Shown here: positions 37,435 to 44,778 of the stretch, piece after piece
How the letters are laid out: each line of letters begins with the position of its first letter
Position numbering within the stretch: position 1 is the stretch's first letter
Assembly (NCBI GenBank): GCA_023393475.1
Contig: JAEWLC010000014.1
Span: 52,182 to 116,181 of the forward strand
Direction of reading: 5' to 3'
Length of the DNA stretch: 64,000 nucleotides
DNA from: Pseudomonadota bacterium
GTDB lineage: Bacteria; Pseudomonadota; Alphaproteobacteria; Rhizobiales; Devosiaceae
The notes under the pieces: model-generated
Seen by the model: the letters and a program-made list of their open reading frames with translations, nothing else
What the model was told of the DNA's origin: nothing
The model's database searches: none
Position numbers and translations under genes: made by a program

Positions 37435-37803
37435 TCAGGCTGGCGCGACTGTCGACAAAGCCAACGAGAACGCTACCGCGATATCATCGCGCGTGTATGG
37501 CTTGTCGACGATCCTGGCGCCTTTTGGGACATCGGCCCCGGCACCGTATCCGGTCGCGAACACATATGGCACACCACGGGCTGCCAGCATTTCGGCAACG
37601 GGTGTGCTCGACTTGCCGTTGATGTTCACGTCCAGCAGCGCTGCATCGATGCCTTCCTGAGCGATAAGTGCAAGTGCTGCATCAACATGGTGCGCCGGGC
37701 CGACTACTACGGCGCCAAGTTCTTCAAGGGTTTCCGTCGCTTCCATCGCAAGAAGGAATTCATCCTCCAGCACCAGCACACGTTTTCCCGCCAGGGCGCT
37801 CAT
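37435..37803 (-). CDS. Single-domain response regulator
   Basis: 122 residues from the ATG at 37803, which overlaps the kinase stop (ATGA). Receiver domain only: acidic pocket LEDEF, phospho-acceptor Asp in LLDVNING (about 58), FATGY with Thr, and VDKPY with Lys. No output domain. In alphaproteobacteria such receivers paired with HWE kinases usually act as phosphate sinks or relay partners in the PhyR-type stress pathway; that role here is inference. Confidence 0.9.
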   Translation of the reverse strand: MSALAGKRVLVLEDEFLLAMEATETLEELGAVVVGPAHHVDAALALIAQEGIDAALLDVNINGKSSTPVAEMLAARGVPYVFATGYGAGADVPKGARIVDKPYTRDDIAVAFSLALSTVAPA

Positions 37804-39296
37804 GTCCTTGCCTCTTCGCGGTGGGCCACGATGGTGCACAGCAATCCCCCCGGTCGGAAGTCCATATGCACGTCGGCATGAAACTCCGCCTTCATTGCGC
37901 TCTCAATCATGCGAGAGCCAAAGCCGCGACGAGATGGCTGTTCGATGCCGCCTTGGCATTGCTCGTCCCACCGTAACTTTAGCCACTGATCTTCATCGTC
38001 GTCGGCCTCCCAGGTCACGTCGACCATTCCGTCAGCAGTTCGCAAAGCTCCGTACTTGAGAGCATTGGTATAGAGCTCGTGCAGCGCCATTGCGGTCGTC
38101 ACCGCCTCCTTGGGCTTAAGTCGCACCAGTGGGCCCATGATCCTCACCCGCAAGCCTGCATCGCCATTCACACATTTTCGCGCAATGTCGGCGAGAGAGG
38201 CTGTCTGCCAGCTTGTGGCAGCAAGTAGATTGTGCGCCTGGGCGAGCGCTGAGAGGCGACCTTCGAACGCGGTTACCTCCGTTTGGGGATCAGGCAGCGT
38301 CTTGAAGGTCTGCCTGGCGATCGACTGCACAACCGCAAGGGTGTTTTTGACGCGATGATTGAGCTCGTTGATCAGTAGCTGCTTGTGCGCATCGGCTTCC
38401 TCGCGCTCGGTGACATCGACATTGACACCGATCATGCCTTCATAGCGGCCATCAGCCGAGAACTGGGGTTTGGCTGTTGTCTCCAGCACTCGGTACTGAC
38501 CGTCATGTCGTCTGTAGCGTCCCTTCACCCTGGCTCCCGACCTCGCTTCGCGAGCTGATGTCATGCCGGCGGCAATTGTCGCCGCGTCTTCCGGGTGCAT
38601 GGTCTCCGACCAGTCGAACGAGGCAAGGTCTCTGACACCCCAGAAGTCTCGCAGCATCTGGTTCAGATGCAGGCAACGACCTTCATTGTCCGCCACCCAG
38701 ATCATGATCGGCGCATCCTCTGCCGTCTGGCGGAACCGATCATCACTCTCCCTTGCGCGGTGTTCGGCCTGGCTACGAGCTTGTTCGGCCTTAAAGCGCT
38801 CGACACTGAAGCCGACTTGACGCGCGATGGCGACGGCTAGTTCTCGTTGGTGAGGACTAAAAGGAAGGGCCTGTGGCAAGTAGGTCATGAACTTACCCAC
38901 GACCGCGCCGTGGGCCATGAGCGGGACGAAGCCCAGAGCTGTGATCCCCTCGTCCTTGATCGTTCGTTTGAGCCATTCAGGCTCGTTGGTATCTTCGATG
39001 TCGGGAACGAAGATCGGTTCGGCTCCACGGTCGCCCGGCCGCCACGGGGTGTGACCGTCCACCGCCGCCCGGTACGCATCCGAAAGTCCGCGCCACGAAA
39101 CAAAGCGCATCACACCGTCATCGTCGAACAGCAGGATAGAGGCCCTCTCACACCCCAGGAGTTCTCGTATGGCATCGAGAGCAGCCTGGTAGACGTCGTC
39201 CAGGTTATCACTGCGATAGAGCCGGTCAGTAAGTTGCAGAAGAGTAGCCGTCTCGCGGCTCTCTTCCGTCCATGCGTGTTCTACTACGCCAAGCAT
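37800..39296 (-). CDS. HWE-family sensor histidine kinase (GAF-PAS)
   Basis: 498 residues from the ATG at 39296 (AGGGGGA upstream). GAF domain at about 10-155, PAS at ~190-300 (ARESDDRFRQTAEDAPIMIWVAD), then the HWE/HisKA_2 phospho-acceptor helix NELNHRVKNTLAVVQSIA (His ~312) and an ATPase domain with ALHELYTNALKYGA and GFGSRMIE. No membrane segments, so a soluble sensor. HWE kinases commonly feed the general stress response. Its stop overlaps the receiver gene; an EcfG-like motif sits 26 bases before the start, suggesting feedback. Confidence 0.92.
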   Translation of the reverse strand: MLGVVEHAWTEESRETATLLQLTDRLYRSDNLDDVYQAALDAIRELLGCERASILLFDDDGVMRFVSWRGLSDAYRAAVDGHTPWRPGDRGAEPIFVPDIEDTNEPEWLKRTIKDEGITALGFVPLMAHGAVVGKFMTYLPQALPFSPHQRELAVAIARQVGFSVERFKAEQARSQAEHRARESDDRFRQTAEDAPIMIWVADNEGRCLHLNQMLRDFWGVRDLASFDWSETMHPEDAATIAAGMTSAREARSGARVKGRYRRHDGQYRVLETTAKPQFSADGRYEGMIGVNVDVTEREEADAHKQLLINELNHRVKNTLAVVQSIARQTFKTLPDPQTEVTAFEGRLSALAQAHNLLAATSWQTASLADIARKCVNGDAGLRVRIMGPLVRLKPKEAVTTAMALHELYTNALKYGALRTADGMVDVTWEADDDEDQWLKLRWDEQCQGGIEQPSRRGFGSRMIESAMKAEFHADVHMDFRPGGLLCTIVAHREEART

Positions 39297-39321
39297 TCTG
39301 TCCCCCTGCGTCAACCATCGA

Positions 39322-39347
39322 TAACAGGGGTAGGACCAATAGGTTCC
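39322..39347 (-). promoter_or_regulatory. EcfG-like promoter before HWE kinase
   Basis: On the minus strand GGAAC-N16-TGTTA; read with a 17-base spacer the -10 is GTTA. It ends 26 bases before the kinase ATG. Confidence 0.42.
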
Positions 39348-39529
39348 CGACCCGTAGTTACTCTGTTGTCGACACGGTATTGCTTGGGAGGTCGCCTGAC
39401 CGTCTTCCCGCGAGCCGAGAGTAAAACGCATCTCGCGGCGCCCTTGAGGATCTCCGGGGGCAATGACAGATGATGCATGTTGCGGCAAAATAGAGCAGAC
39501 GAGCCGAAATAGTCTTTTCCCGCAAAGCC

Positions 39530-39555
39530 GGAACAGTCGTCAGGAATCGAGGTTG
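39530..39555 (+). promoter_or_regulatory. EcfG-like promoter before small Ser/Gly-rich gene
   Basis: GGAAC-N16-GGTTG, -10 element about 38 bases before the ATG at 39593. Confidence 0.42.
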
Positions 39556-39592
39556 AACGCGTCCAGCATTTCGCTGGTTTGAGGAGATCAGC

Positions 39593-39766
39593 ATGGCCAA
39601 CCAAGAGAACAAAGGTGGCCAGTCCGGCAGCGGAAGTCCGACAACAAGAGCGGCAGCAGCCTGAGCGGCGAGAACAAGAGCGCCAGCAGCGGCTCCGCTC
39701 GGGGGGACCTCCGAGGCCGCGGCTGGACGACAGAGCCACAAGAACGATGACAAGGGCAGCCGTTAG
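39593..39766 (+). pseudogene. Small polar stress-type protein, two frame breaks
   Basis: GAGGAG and the ATG at 39593 start MANQENKGGQSGSG. One missing base near 39632 and one extra G in a G6 run near 39705 are needed to keep a single frame. The corrected product is ~57 residues, continuing SDNKSGSSLSGENKSASSG and ending QSHKNDDKGSR with TAG at 39764. Such disordered Gly/Ser/Asn/Lys-rich peptides are frequent in alphaproteobacterial stress loci. As written, the frame stops after ~23 codons. Confidence 0.5.
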
Positions 39767-39832
39767 TCCTTGGGTGAACCGGCAGTGAACGGAGAGGCGA
39801 GCAGTTGCCCACCCCTCGCCTGGAGATGCGGC

Positions 39833-40065
39833 TCAGAACGGTAGGGGCGATGGCCCCGGACGACACTCGACTAGACCTGCCACACCGCAACTCTTGTCGG
39901 ATCTCGTGTCGTGGCAGCCCAAGGTTTCGGCAACTGTAGCCGTTTGAAGTGCAGCTTGCTCCGTGCCGAATGTCCGACGACTAAACCGCGCGTCGTAGAC
40001 GCCATATCCGTGGTCGTCCCGAAGCCAGATCTCCCAGCCGTCAACCGAGTCGACAATCTTTACAT
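39833..40065 (-). pseudogene. Small protein with ATG followed by frame break
   Basis: An ideal ribosome site AAGGAGG lies six bases before an ATG at 40065, but the next codon is TAA. One base over, the frame is open for ~75 codons and looks protein-like at first (VKIVDSVDGWEIWLRDDHGYGVYDARF). A single G missing after the ATG (ATG-GTA instead of ATG-TA) would join them. The last ~30 codons look less natural, so a second break is possible. Function unknown. Confidence 0.45.
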
Positions 40066-40371
40066 GTGAAACCTCCTTCCGGTTTCATTTGCACGAATTG
40101 GCTAGCAGCTGCCGCGACGGGTTCACCTTGGACGTAGGACATCACCCCGTTCAGTTTGCTCAGTTGCAGCCGGACTAGCGGCTACTCGTGAGAGCGGCGG
40201 CATTCAAATGACACTCGCTAACAGTGACGCGCCTAACTGTGTTCCGGATGAGCTGCCCCGACCCGACTGGAGGAATGCCGATTAGCTTCACCCGCAACAA
40301 ATGGCGCCCAAACTCGGCTCAGTTGTCCTCCGCCCGGCCTATTTTGCTTATCGGCATGAAGAGGATGCAGT
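40066..40371. other. Gap without recognisable gene
   Basis: About 300 bases. Frames here are short and lack ribosome sites or family resemblance; no hairpin terminator is obvious. Confidence 0.35.
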
Positions 40372-40623
40372 ATGGGCAAGCAACCGTTCGGACGTCTCGA
40401 CGTTTATGGGGCCGCCCCGAGCAACCGGGGGAAGCGAGTGACGGGGAGGCTCGGACCTGAGGTGAAATCGGCGGGGAGCGATGGGCCCGCCAGAATAGTC
40501 AATTCCGAAGCATCGGCGGACGATCCCTGCGCGGTAGTCGCGAATCTGGTCCGGCTGATAGGGTCTGCGGCTTCGTCGAAGGATTCCCAACCGGAGGACT
40601 CGAAGTGGCGACGACGCGTCTAG
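40372..40623 (+). CDS. Hypothetical 83-residue protein
   Basis: ATG at 40372 after AGGATG. Basic N-terminus, then a helical segment (DDPCAVVANLVRLIGSAASS). No family recognised. It ends seven bases before the next gene, which mildly supports it. Confidence 0.35.
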   Translation: MGKQPFGRLDVYGAAPSNRGKRVTGRLGPEVKSAGSDGPARIVNSEASADDPCAVVANLVRLIGSAASSKDSQPEDSKWRRRV

Positions 40624-40629
40624 TAAGAA

Positions 40630-40860
40630 ATGATCGAGTCCTCTGACTGCCCCATTTCCGGGACCAAGGGCGTGCGCGTTTCCGCCACTGACGAGCTCGT
40701 GGAGTGCGACTGCCCTATGTGCGGTAGATTTCGTGTTTCGCGCACTGCTCTAGCACTTGCTGGCGACAACGATCAGGTAGTGCTCTTCGATGCACTGAAG
40801 GCGGCAAAGGCCGCCGCGAGCTTCGACGAAGTGCCACTTATCACCAATCTGTCCGGCTGA
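40630..40860 (+). CDS. Small protein with CxCPxCG motif
   Basis: 76 residues. A C-D-C-P-M-C-G stretch at about 27-33 followed by RFRVS suggests half of a zinc ribbon, then a helix and a hydrophobic tail (DEVPLIT). Resembles small hypothetical proteins near rhizobial stress genes, but no named family. Possibly cotranscribed with the preceding frame. Confidence 0.5.
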   Translation: MIESSDCPISGTKGVRVSATDELVECDCPMCGRFRVSRTALALAGDNDQVVLFDALKAAKAAASFDEVPLITNLSG

Positions 40861-40943
40861 ACGGGCGCTGCTTGCCCGGCGCGACCGTGCCTGGTCTGCC
40901 GTGCTTCCCTACCCTTGGACTTTCTCTTACTCGGAGACGATCG

Positions 40944-41248
40944 TTGAACACCGCGAACCTGCAGCTTGAAGGCCTCTATCTCGTTGTCGCTACTTTGAAC
41001 GAACTGCTCGTGACCAAGGGCGTGGCCACGCGTGACGAGATTCATCATGCCCTGCGAAAGACGGAAGAGACGGCCATCGGCGACTAGAACGTTGAGGAAA
41101 TGACGCCAGCCAATCGAGAAGCTGTAGCATTTCCGGCTCGGCTGTTGCAGCTGGCCCTCCGGGGTAGGGGGATGGGCAAGTCCAACCGTTCTCGGAACTG
41201 GCAAAGCTGGTCGCGCAGACGAAAGAACCATACGGCGACCAGATGTAG
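40944..41248 (+). pseudogene. Conserved small protein with stop and frameshift
   Basis: Begins at a TTG (40944) with GGAG upstream: MNTANLQLEGLYLVVATLNELLV and on to TEETAIGD, then an in-frame TAG at ~41085. The same frame continues after the stop with NVEEMTPANREAVAFPARLLQLA, and a shift in the G-rich 41155-41170 stretch then leads to FSELAKLVAQTKEPYGDQM and a TAG at 41246. Together these form one ~100-residue protein of a type I recall from Rhizobiales genomes. One nonsense change plus one indel separate the pieces. Confidence 0.55.
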
Positions 41249-41359
41249 ACCAGCCACGCTATGCAGCGTCTCTCCGCGGCAACGCGCGGATCGAAGTCTG
41301 CGTTAAAGCGTTGGTGCTGCGCCACAGTTCCTGGCGTGACACTTCAATAGGAGACGCAA

Positions 41360-41620
41360 ATGGGTTTCGACGGGGTTGGCTGGCTTGCGGCAATCATCGT
41401 GGGCGGTATCGCCGGGTGGCTGGCGAGTCGCTTCATGAATGCCGGCAGCGGCATTGTGTTGAACATCGTACTGGGGATCGTCGGTGCAATCGTCGCGAGC
41501 CTTTTGCTGGGCCTGCTGGGCATTTCGTTCGGCGGCTGGCTCGGATATCTCATCGCAGGCTTTATTGGCGCCTGCGTACTCATAGCGCTCGGTCGGGCTT
41601 TCTCAGGCCGGCGAGTTTAG
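41360..41620 (+). CDS. GlsB/YeaQ/YmgE family stress membrane protein
   Basis: 86 residues, AATAGGAG before the ATG. Three hydrophobic helices rich in Gly, with the family pattern VGGIAGWLASRFM, GIVLNIVLGIVGAIVAS and GWLGYLIAGFIGACVLI. This transglycosylase-associated family is linked to general or envelope stress. A GGATC-N16-CGTTG string at 41288-41313 is a one-mismatch EcfG-like site 47 bases upstream. Confidence 0.9.
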   Translation: MGFDGVGWLAAIIVGGIAGWLASRFMNAGSGIVLNIVLGIVGAIVASLLLGLLGISFGGWLGYLIAGFIGACVLIALGRAFSGRRV

Positions 41621-41720
41621 TCTGCGCGGCCGCTGCCGACCCGTGGCGGCCGCTCAATTCAAGCATCCCTTTCACTCGCGGCGAGTTTGCCTCTCGACCA
41701 CAGCCGGTCGGAGACTTGAA

Positions 41721-41858
41721 ATGCCTGAGCAGAATAATGTTCGCCGCTATCGCTACACCGACCTCTCAAGTGTGCATCACGGGGTTGTAGTATCTCAGCC
41801 AGGTGGCGCCCCTGCTCCCGCGGATGGGGAGCGCTTCCGCAACGTAACTGGCGTCTGA
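41721..41858 (+). CDS. Hypothetical 45-residue protein
   Basis: ATG at 41721 with GGAGA nine bases upstream. Polar, with no membrane segment and no family resemblance. Support is the ribosome site and position after GlsB only. Confidence 0.33.
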   Translation: MPEQNNVRRYRYTDLSSVHHGVVVSQPGGAPAPADGERFRNVTGV

Positions 41859-41910
41859 TCACCGGTGGTTCGTCTGGCATTCGGCTCATTTTGGCAAGAG
41901 CCGCCGCTTA

Positions 41911-42285
41911 CTAAGGCTTCGCGATCGCGTCCTTTACTACATCGAGAGCGTGATACAGGGCTGGCTTGCCGCCAACCGTACGCACCTCAACGTCTGCCAG
42001 GAACTTTCCAGCGCTCCACTTCGGCGCTGATGGCCGACACTGCGTGGCGGAAGCGTAGCGTTCCGAACGCTGTTCTCACTTGCGTTATCCCAAGACGGCG
42101 AAGGCCGCGGTTTACCGTTGAGAAGCGCCACCGCTGAGAATGGCCCCGAGCTGTGATGGCAGAGCAGGGCTGCTTCGGTGATGCCGTTATAAGCCGCCGA
42201 GGCTTCGAACTCCCGGCGGTCCAGTCCCGCATTTGACGGCAACGATGCTGATGTCCCGAGGGTTCGACGGGATCAGCTCGATCAT
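41911..42285 (-). pseudogene. Broken small gene(s), possibly phage-type GNAT/DUF2833-like
   Basis: Starts MIELIPSNPRDISIVAVK at 42285, then the protein-like sequence jumps frames: DRREFEASAAYNGITEAALL and SSGPFSAVALLNGKP in one, LGITQVRTAFGTLRF in another, and ADVEVRTVGGKPALYH back in the first, ending at 41911. At least three frame changes are required. The first two thirds resemble phage internal acetyltransferase-like proteins (DUF2833). The last part may be a separate small gene. Decayed or badly sequenced. Confidence 0.4.
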
Positions 42286-42352
42286 CGCGCCTCCGGGTAG
42301 GTCGGTCCGGGCGTAGATTGTTGCGTCAGCGCACGGTCTAGGTGTTAGGTCT

Positions 42353-42688
42353 CTATTGCCGCCAGTTATTCAGCGTCGATTTAAGCCTGAGGAACGCCAT
42401 CCTGACATCGTCGATCCGTCCGTGTCCCGACGCGCCTTCGACTGCCGCTTGGAACTCATCGTAGGCCGCATCCACCTCGGCGCAGAGTTCAGAGAGAAGC
42501 CGTGCCTGCCTGCAATGGTCGGCCGCCGTGCGTCGGGGTGATGTAAGGGCGGCGGTTGTCTGGGCTGCCCTCTGGTTCCACGCCGCAAAGCGCTGAACAA
42601 ACGGCTTGACCAGTGCAACCGCTCGACGCGTCGGCTCAATGTGCGCTGCCGACTGCCGGCGCTTCGATGTGACATCCAGATCGGTCAT
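42353..42688 (-). CDS. Hypothetical helical protein
   Basis: 111 residues from the ATG at 42688 with GGGAG five bases upstream. Largely alpha-helical and basic (FVQRFAAWNQRAAQTTAALTS and a second helix LLSELCAEVDAAYDEFQAAVEG). No membrane segment and no family recognised. Confidence 0.5.
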   Translation of the reverse strand: MTDLDVTSKRRQSAAHIEPTRRAVALVKPFVQRFAAWNQRAAQTTAALTSPRRTAADHCRQARLLSELCAEVDAAYDEFQAAVEGASGHGRIDDVRMAFLRLKSTLNNWRQ

Positions 42689-42798
42689 TACTACTCCCAG
42701 CCATCGGAACAGAACGTCCGTTTGGTGGGATGGTTTCGAGTCGACGCGCCCGTTCGGCGGCGGTACCTTTTTGCCCGGACGAAAGCTGCGAGGTGGGG

Positions 42799-42945
42799 AT
42801 GCTGCGTGGACGTTATGGGATTTGGTGGATGCTTGCCGCATGGGCGGCCCTGGTGACTATAATCGCCATCGGGATCGTTACCGTTGGCGTGCTTTTCGGC
42901 GAAAGGTCTCAGCTGGCCGAGATGGCTGCCCTCGGAACGAAGTAA
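42799..42945 (+). CDS. Small single-pass membrane protein
   Basis: 48 residues: a short basic start (MLRGRYG), one strong hydrophobic helix (WMLAAWAALVTIIAIGIVTVGVLF), and a polar tail. AGGTGGGG precedes the ATG. Typical of small stress-induced membrane peptides, with no family name. Confidence 0.42.
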   Translation: MLRGRYGIWWMLAAWAALVTIIAIGIVTVGVLFGERSQLAEMAALGTK

Positions 42946-43013
42946 GGCCGAAGCACTTGTTTCCGACTTGGAGGCAAGGATGACCCAGGAAGCCTAGATC
43001 CGGACTGCCGATT

Positions 43014-43169
43014 GTGCCCCAGAAGGATCGAGGGAAGGTGGACAAGCACGCTGCGGACCATGGGACCTTCCCATCCGAGAGAGGGTTCACCGCCGATTTA
43101 GCGCGGCATGAACAACAGAAGCCGGCTCCGCCCAAACAGCAGGGTCAACCTGCCGGCGACCCACAATGA
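43014..43169 (+). CDS. Hypothetical 51-residue polar protein
   Basis: From a GTG at 43014; Lys/Asp-rich, then Pro/Gln-rich (KPAPPKQQGQPAGD). Predicted disordered. The codon pattern is protein-like and it lies among other small genes; no other support. Confidence 0.33.
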   Translation: MPQKDRGKVDKHAADHGTFPSERGFTADLARHEQQKPAPPKQQGQPAGDPQ

Positions 43170-43232
43170 GTATGCTACTCACTCCGGTTCTCCTTGGCAG
43201 AGCCGGGGGTCGGGGCGTATCAGGCCCTCGTC

Positions 43233-43463
43233 ATGAGCAGATTTTTCTTCAACATCCGACGGGGAACGGTGGTCTTTGAAGACCATGACGGCAAAGCCCT
43301 GTCCGGCCGCCTCGAAGCCTGGGACTGGGCCCTGCAGGATGCGAGAGCCCTTATCCAGACAGGCGTTCTCGAAGGTCGGCCATCGGCCTGCTGGATCGAA
43401 ATACTGGATGCACAAAGGTTGCCTGTTTGCACGGTACCGATGATGCCACTTTGCCCGAGCTAG
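43233..43463 (+). CDS. DUF6894-like small protein
   Basis: 76 residues from the ATG at 43233. MSRFFFNIRRGTVVFEDHDGKAL matches the N-terminal beta-hairpin of the DUF6894 family (Y/F-F-F-x-I-R-x-G ... D-x-x-G), followed by the helix with Ala-Arg pairs and a final strand IEILDAQRLPVCTVPM. Widespread in Rhizobiales; function unknown. Confidence 0.68.
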   Translation: MSRFFFNIRRGTVVFEDHDGKALSGRLEAWDWALQDARALIQTGVLEGRPSACWIEILDAQRLPVCTVPMMPLCPS

Positions 43464-43604
43464 TCCAAGAAATAGCGACCCATTGGTGCCGGTAGTAACC
43501 GACCGATCGTTAGGGCGGTAAGCCCCAAGCACGCTCGCCCGTCCTTCTCAAGCGTGCCGCAGATGTCAGGCTCTCGTCAGGCGCAGCGTTTTAGAGCTCT
43601 AGGC

Positions 43605-43709
43605 ATGCGACCGTCCCGTACATGCGCCCCCTGGTGGAGCTACCTTGTTCTGTTTTTCGTCGCGTGCTCCGCAATCGGGTTCAGCGCCTGGCTTGTGCTG
43701 ATCGCCTGA
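43605..43709 (+). CDS. Possible 34-residue membrane peptide
   Basis: ATG at 43605 with GCTCTAGG upstream. A short polar start and one hydrophobic helix (YLVLFFVACSAIGFSAWLVLIA) ending at the stop. Could be a genuine micropeptide or chance. Confidence 0.28.
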   Translation: MRPSRTCAPWWSYLVLFFVACSAIGFSAWLVLIA

Positions 43710-43724
43710 GGCCGATGGGCGCCG

Positions 43725-44048
43725 CTAACGATAGCGACCAAGGACTCGGGACAACTGGGCCCGCGCACGTTCAAGCTCTAGCCTTAGCAGGTATGCGTCT
43801 TCATCTGTTCGGGGTGCAGAACCGTCGGCGTCGGCCGCCAGGCGGTCGCTGAGCAGCGAAATTTGCCGCGTTAGTCGCTCGATTTCGGCCAGCTCCATCG
43901 GTTCATGGATCAGATCCTGAAGTTCGTACGTCCGTCCAGCGTCGTCGGTGACACCGACGATGGTCGCTCCGGCGAGCCGCAGTTCCGCATAGATTTCGGC
44001 TGCCTTTTCTGCTGAAGGGGCCTCTCTTTGCCCGGAGCCTGTCGACAT
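43725..44048 (-). CDS. Hypothetical protein
   Basis: 107 residues from the ATG at 44048; an earlier start at 44081 is possible. The first half looks like a small alpha/beta domain (AGATIVGVTDDAGRTYELQDLI), the second is a long helix (LAEIERLTRQISLLSDRLAAD and LLRLELERARAQLSRVL) that may form a coiled coil. No family recognised. Confidence 0.52.
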   Translation of the reverse strand: MSTGSGQREAPSAEKAAEIYAELRLAGATIVGVTDDAGRTYELQDLIHEPMELAEIERLTRQISLLSDRLAADADGSAPRTDEDAYLLRLELERARAQLSRVLGRYR

Positions 44049-44456
44049 TGAGTACCTAAGGTAGAACGGCACCTGCTGCACCTCGCTTTGAGCGAGGGAA
44101 AGTACGCAGTCCCTGGATGAAAAGTTTCCAAAGGTGATGCCCGTGGGGGTGTTGCAACCAAAGGCTGCTGGACAACTTAGTCCCCTCGCAGTCCTGGTGA
44201 CGCTCCTAGGTGGACTGCAACTCAGCGGCCGCCACGGTTGGGATTCTTGTGGCGGCCGTTCGTCTCGACAGAGGAATCAATGCGTTGGTCCGAGCTGGCA
44301 GTGGTGTGGCTTCCAGTTGGTCAGGCCCACCCATATCCCGAGCAGTTTGCAGACCGCGCTGCGCCGGGGACCAGCGACTACTTTTACTACGCCCTTGCTC
44401 TGGCGGAGGTCTTCACGTCGTGGCCCTCTAGGACTCACGAGGAACCATGGGCCTAC

Positions 44457-44769
44457 TGCCGCGACGCCACCTGGGGCCGGCAACGCTACGCCTCGCGCCG
44501 ACGCCCTGCGGCAACGCGGCATGACCGCGAGCGGATCTGACGGATTGCTGCTCTTGCTCAAGGTCCCGAACGAGGCCTCGACCATATTCAACCTCGCCAA
44601 GCTCGGTGTTGCCGTCGGTCCCGGCAGCAACTGCTATCCCTTCGAGATCGAAAGCGGGCACGTGCGCGTCGCCACCAGCCTGTTGCCCGATGACCGGCAT
44701 CAGATCGACCTGCTCGCCGACCGGATTGCCGACGCCCAGAGCCGGTCGCTCCGCGAAGAACTCGACTAG
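44457..44769 (+). pseudogene. C-terminal remnant of PLP aminotransferase
   Basis: DALRQRGMTASGSDGLLLLL through LGVAVGPGSNCYPFEI and GHVRVATSLLPDDRHQI is the final ~95 residues of a fold-type I aminotransferase, most like the aminotransferase domain of MocR/GntR-type regulators. A preceding piece (RQRYASRR) is in another frame. No catalytic Lys region or N-terminus is present, and homology stops near 44455. It marks the right edge of the stress island. Confidence 0.62.
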
Positions 44770-44778
44770 CCCCAGCGC

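Noticed and set aside
40224..40460. Plus-strand frame in the gap before 40372
   Set aside because: No ribosome site, random-looking composition, overlaps the better candidate at 40372.
44280..44540. Plus-strand frame starting MRWSELAVVW
   Set aside because: Its end is the shifted start of the aminotransferase remnant and the rest matches nothing known; could be part of the junction but not supported as a gene.
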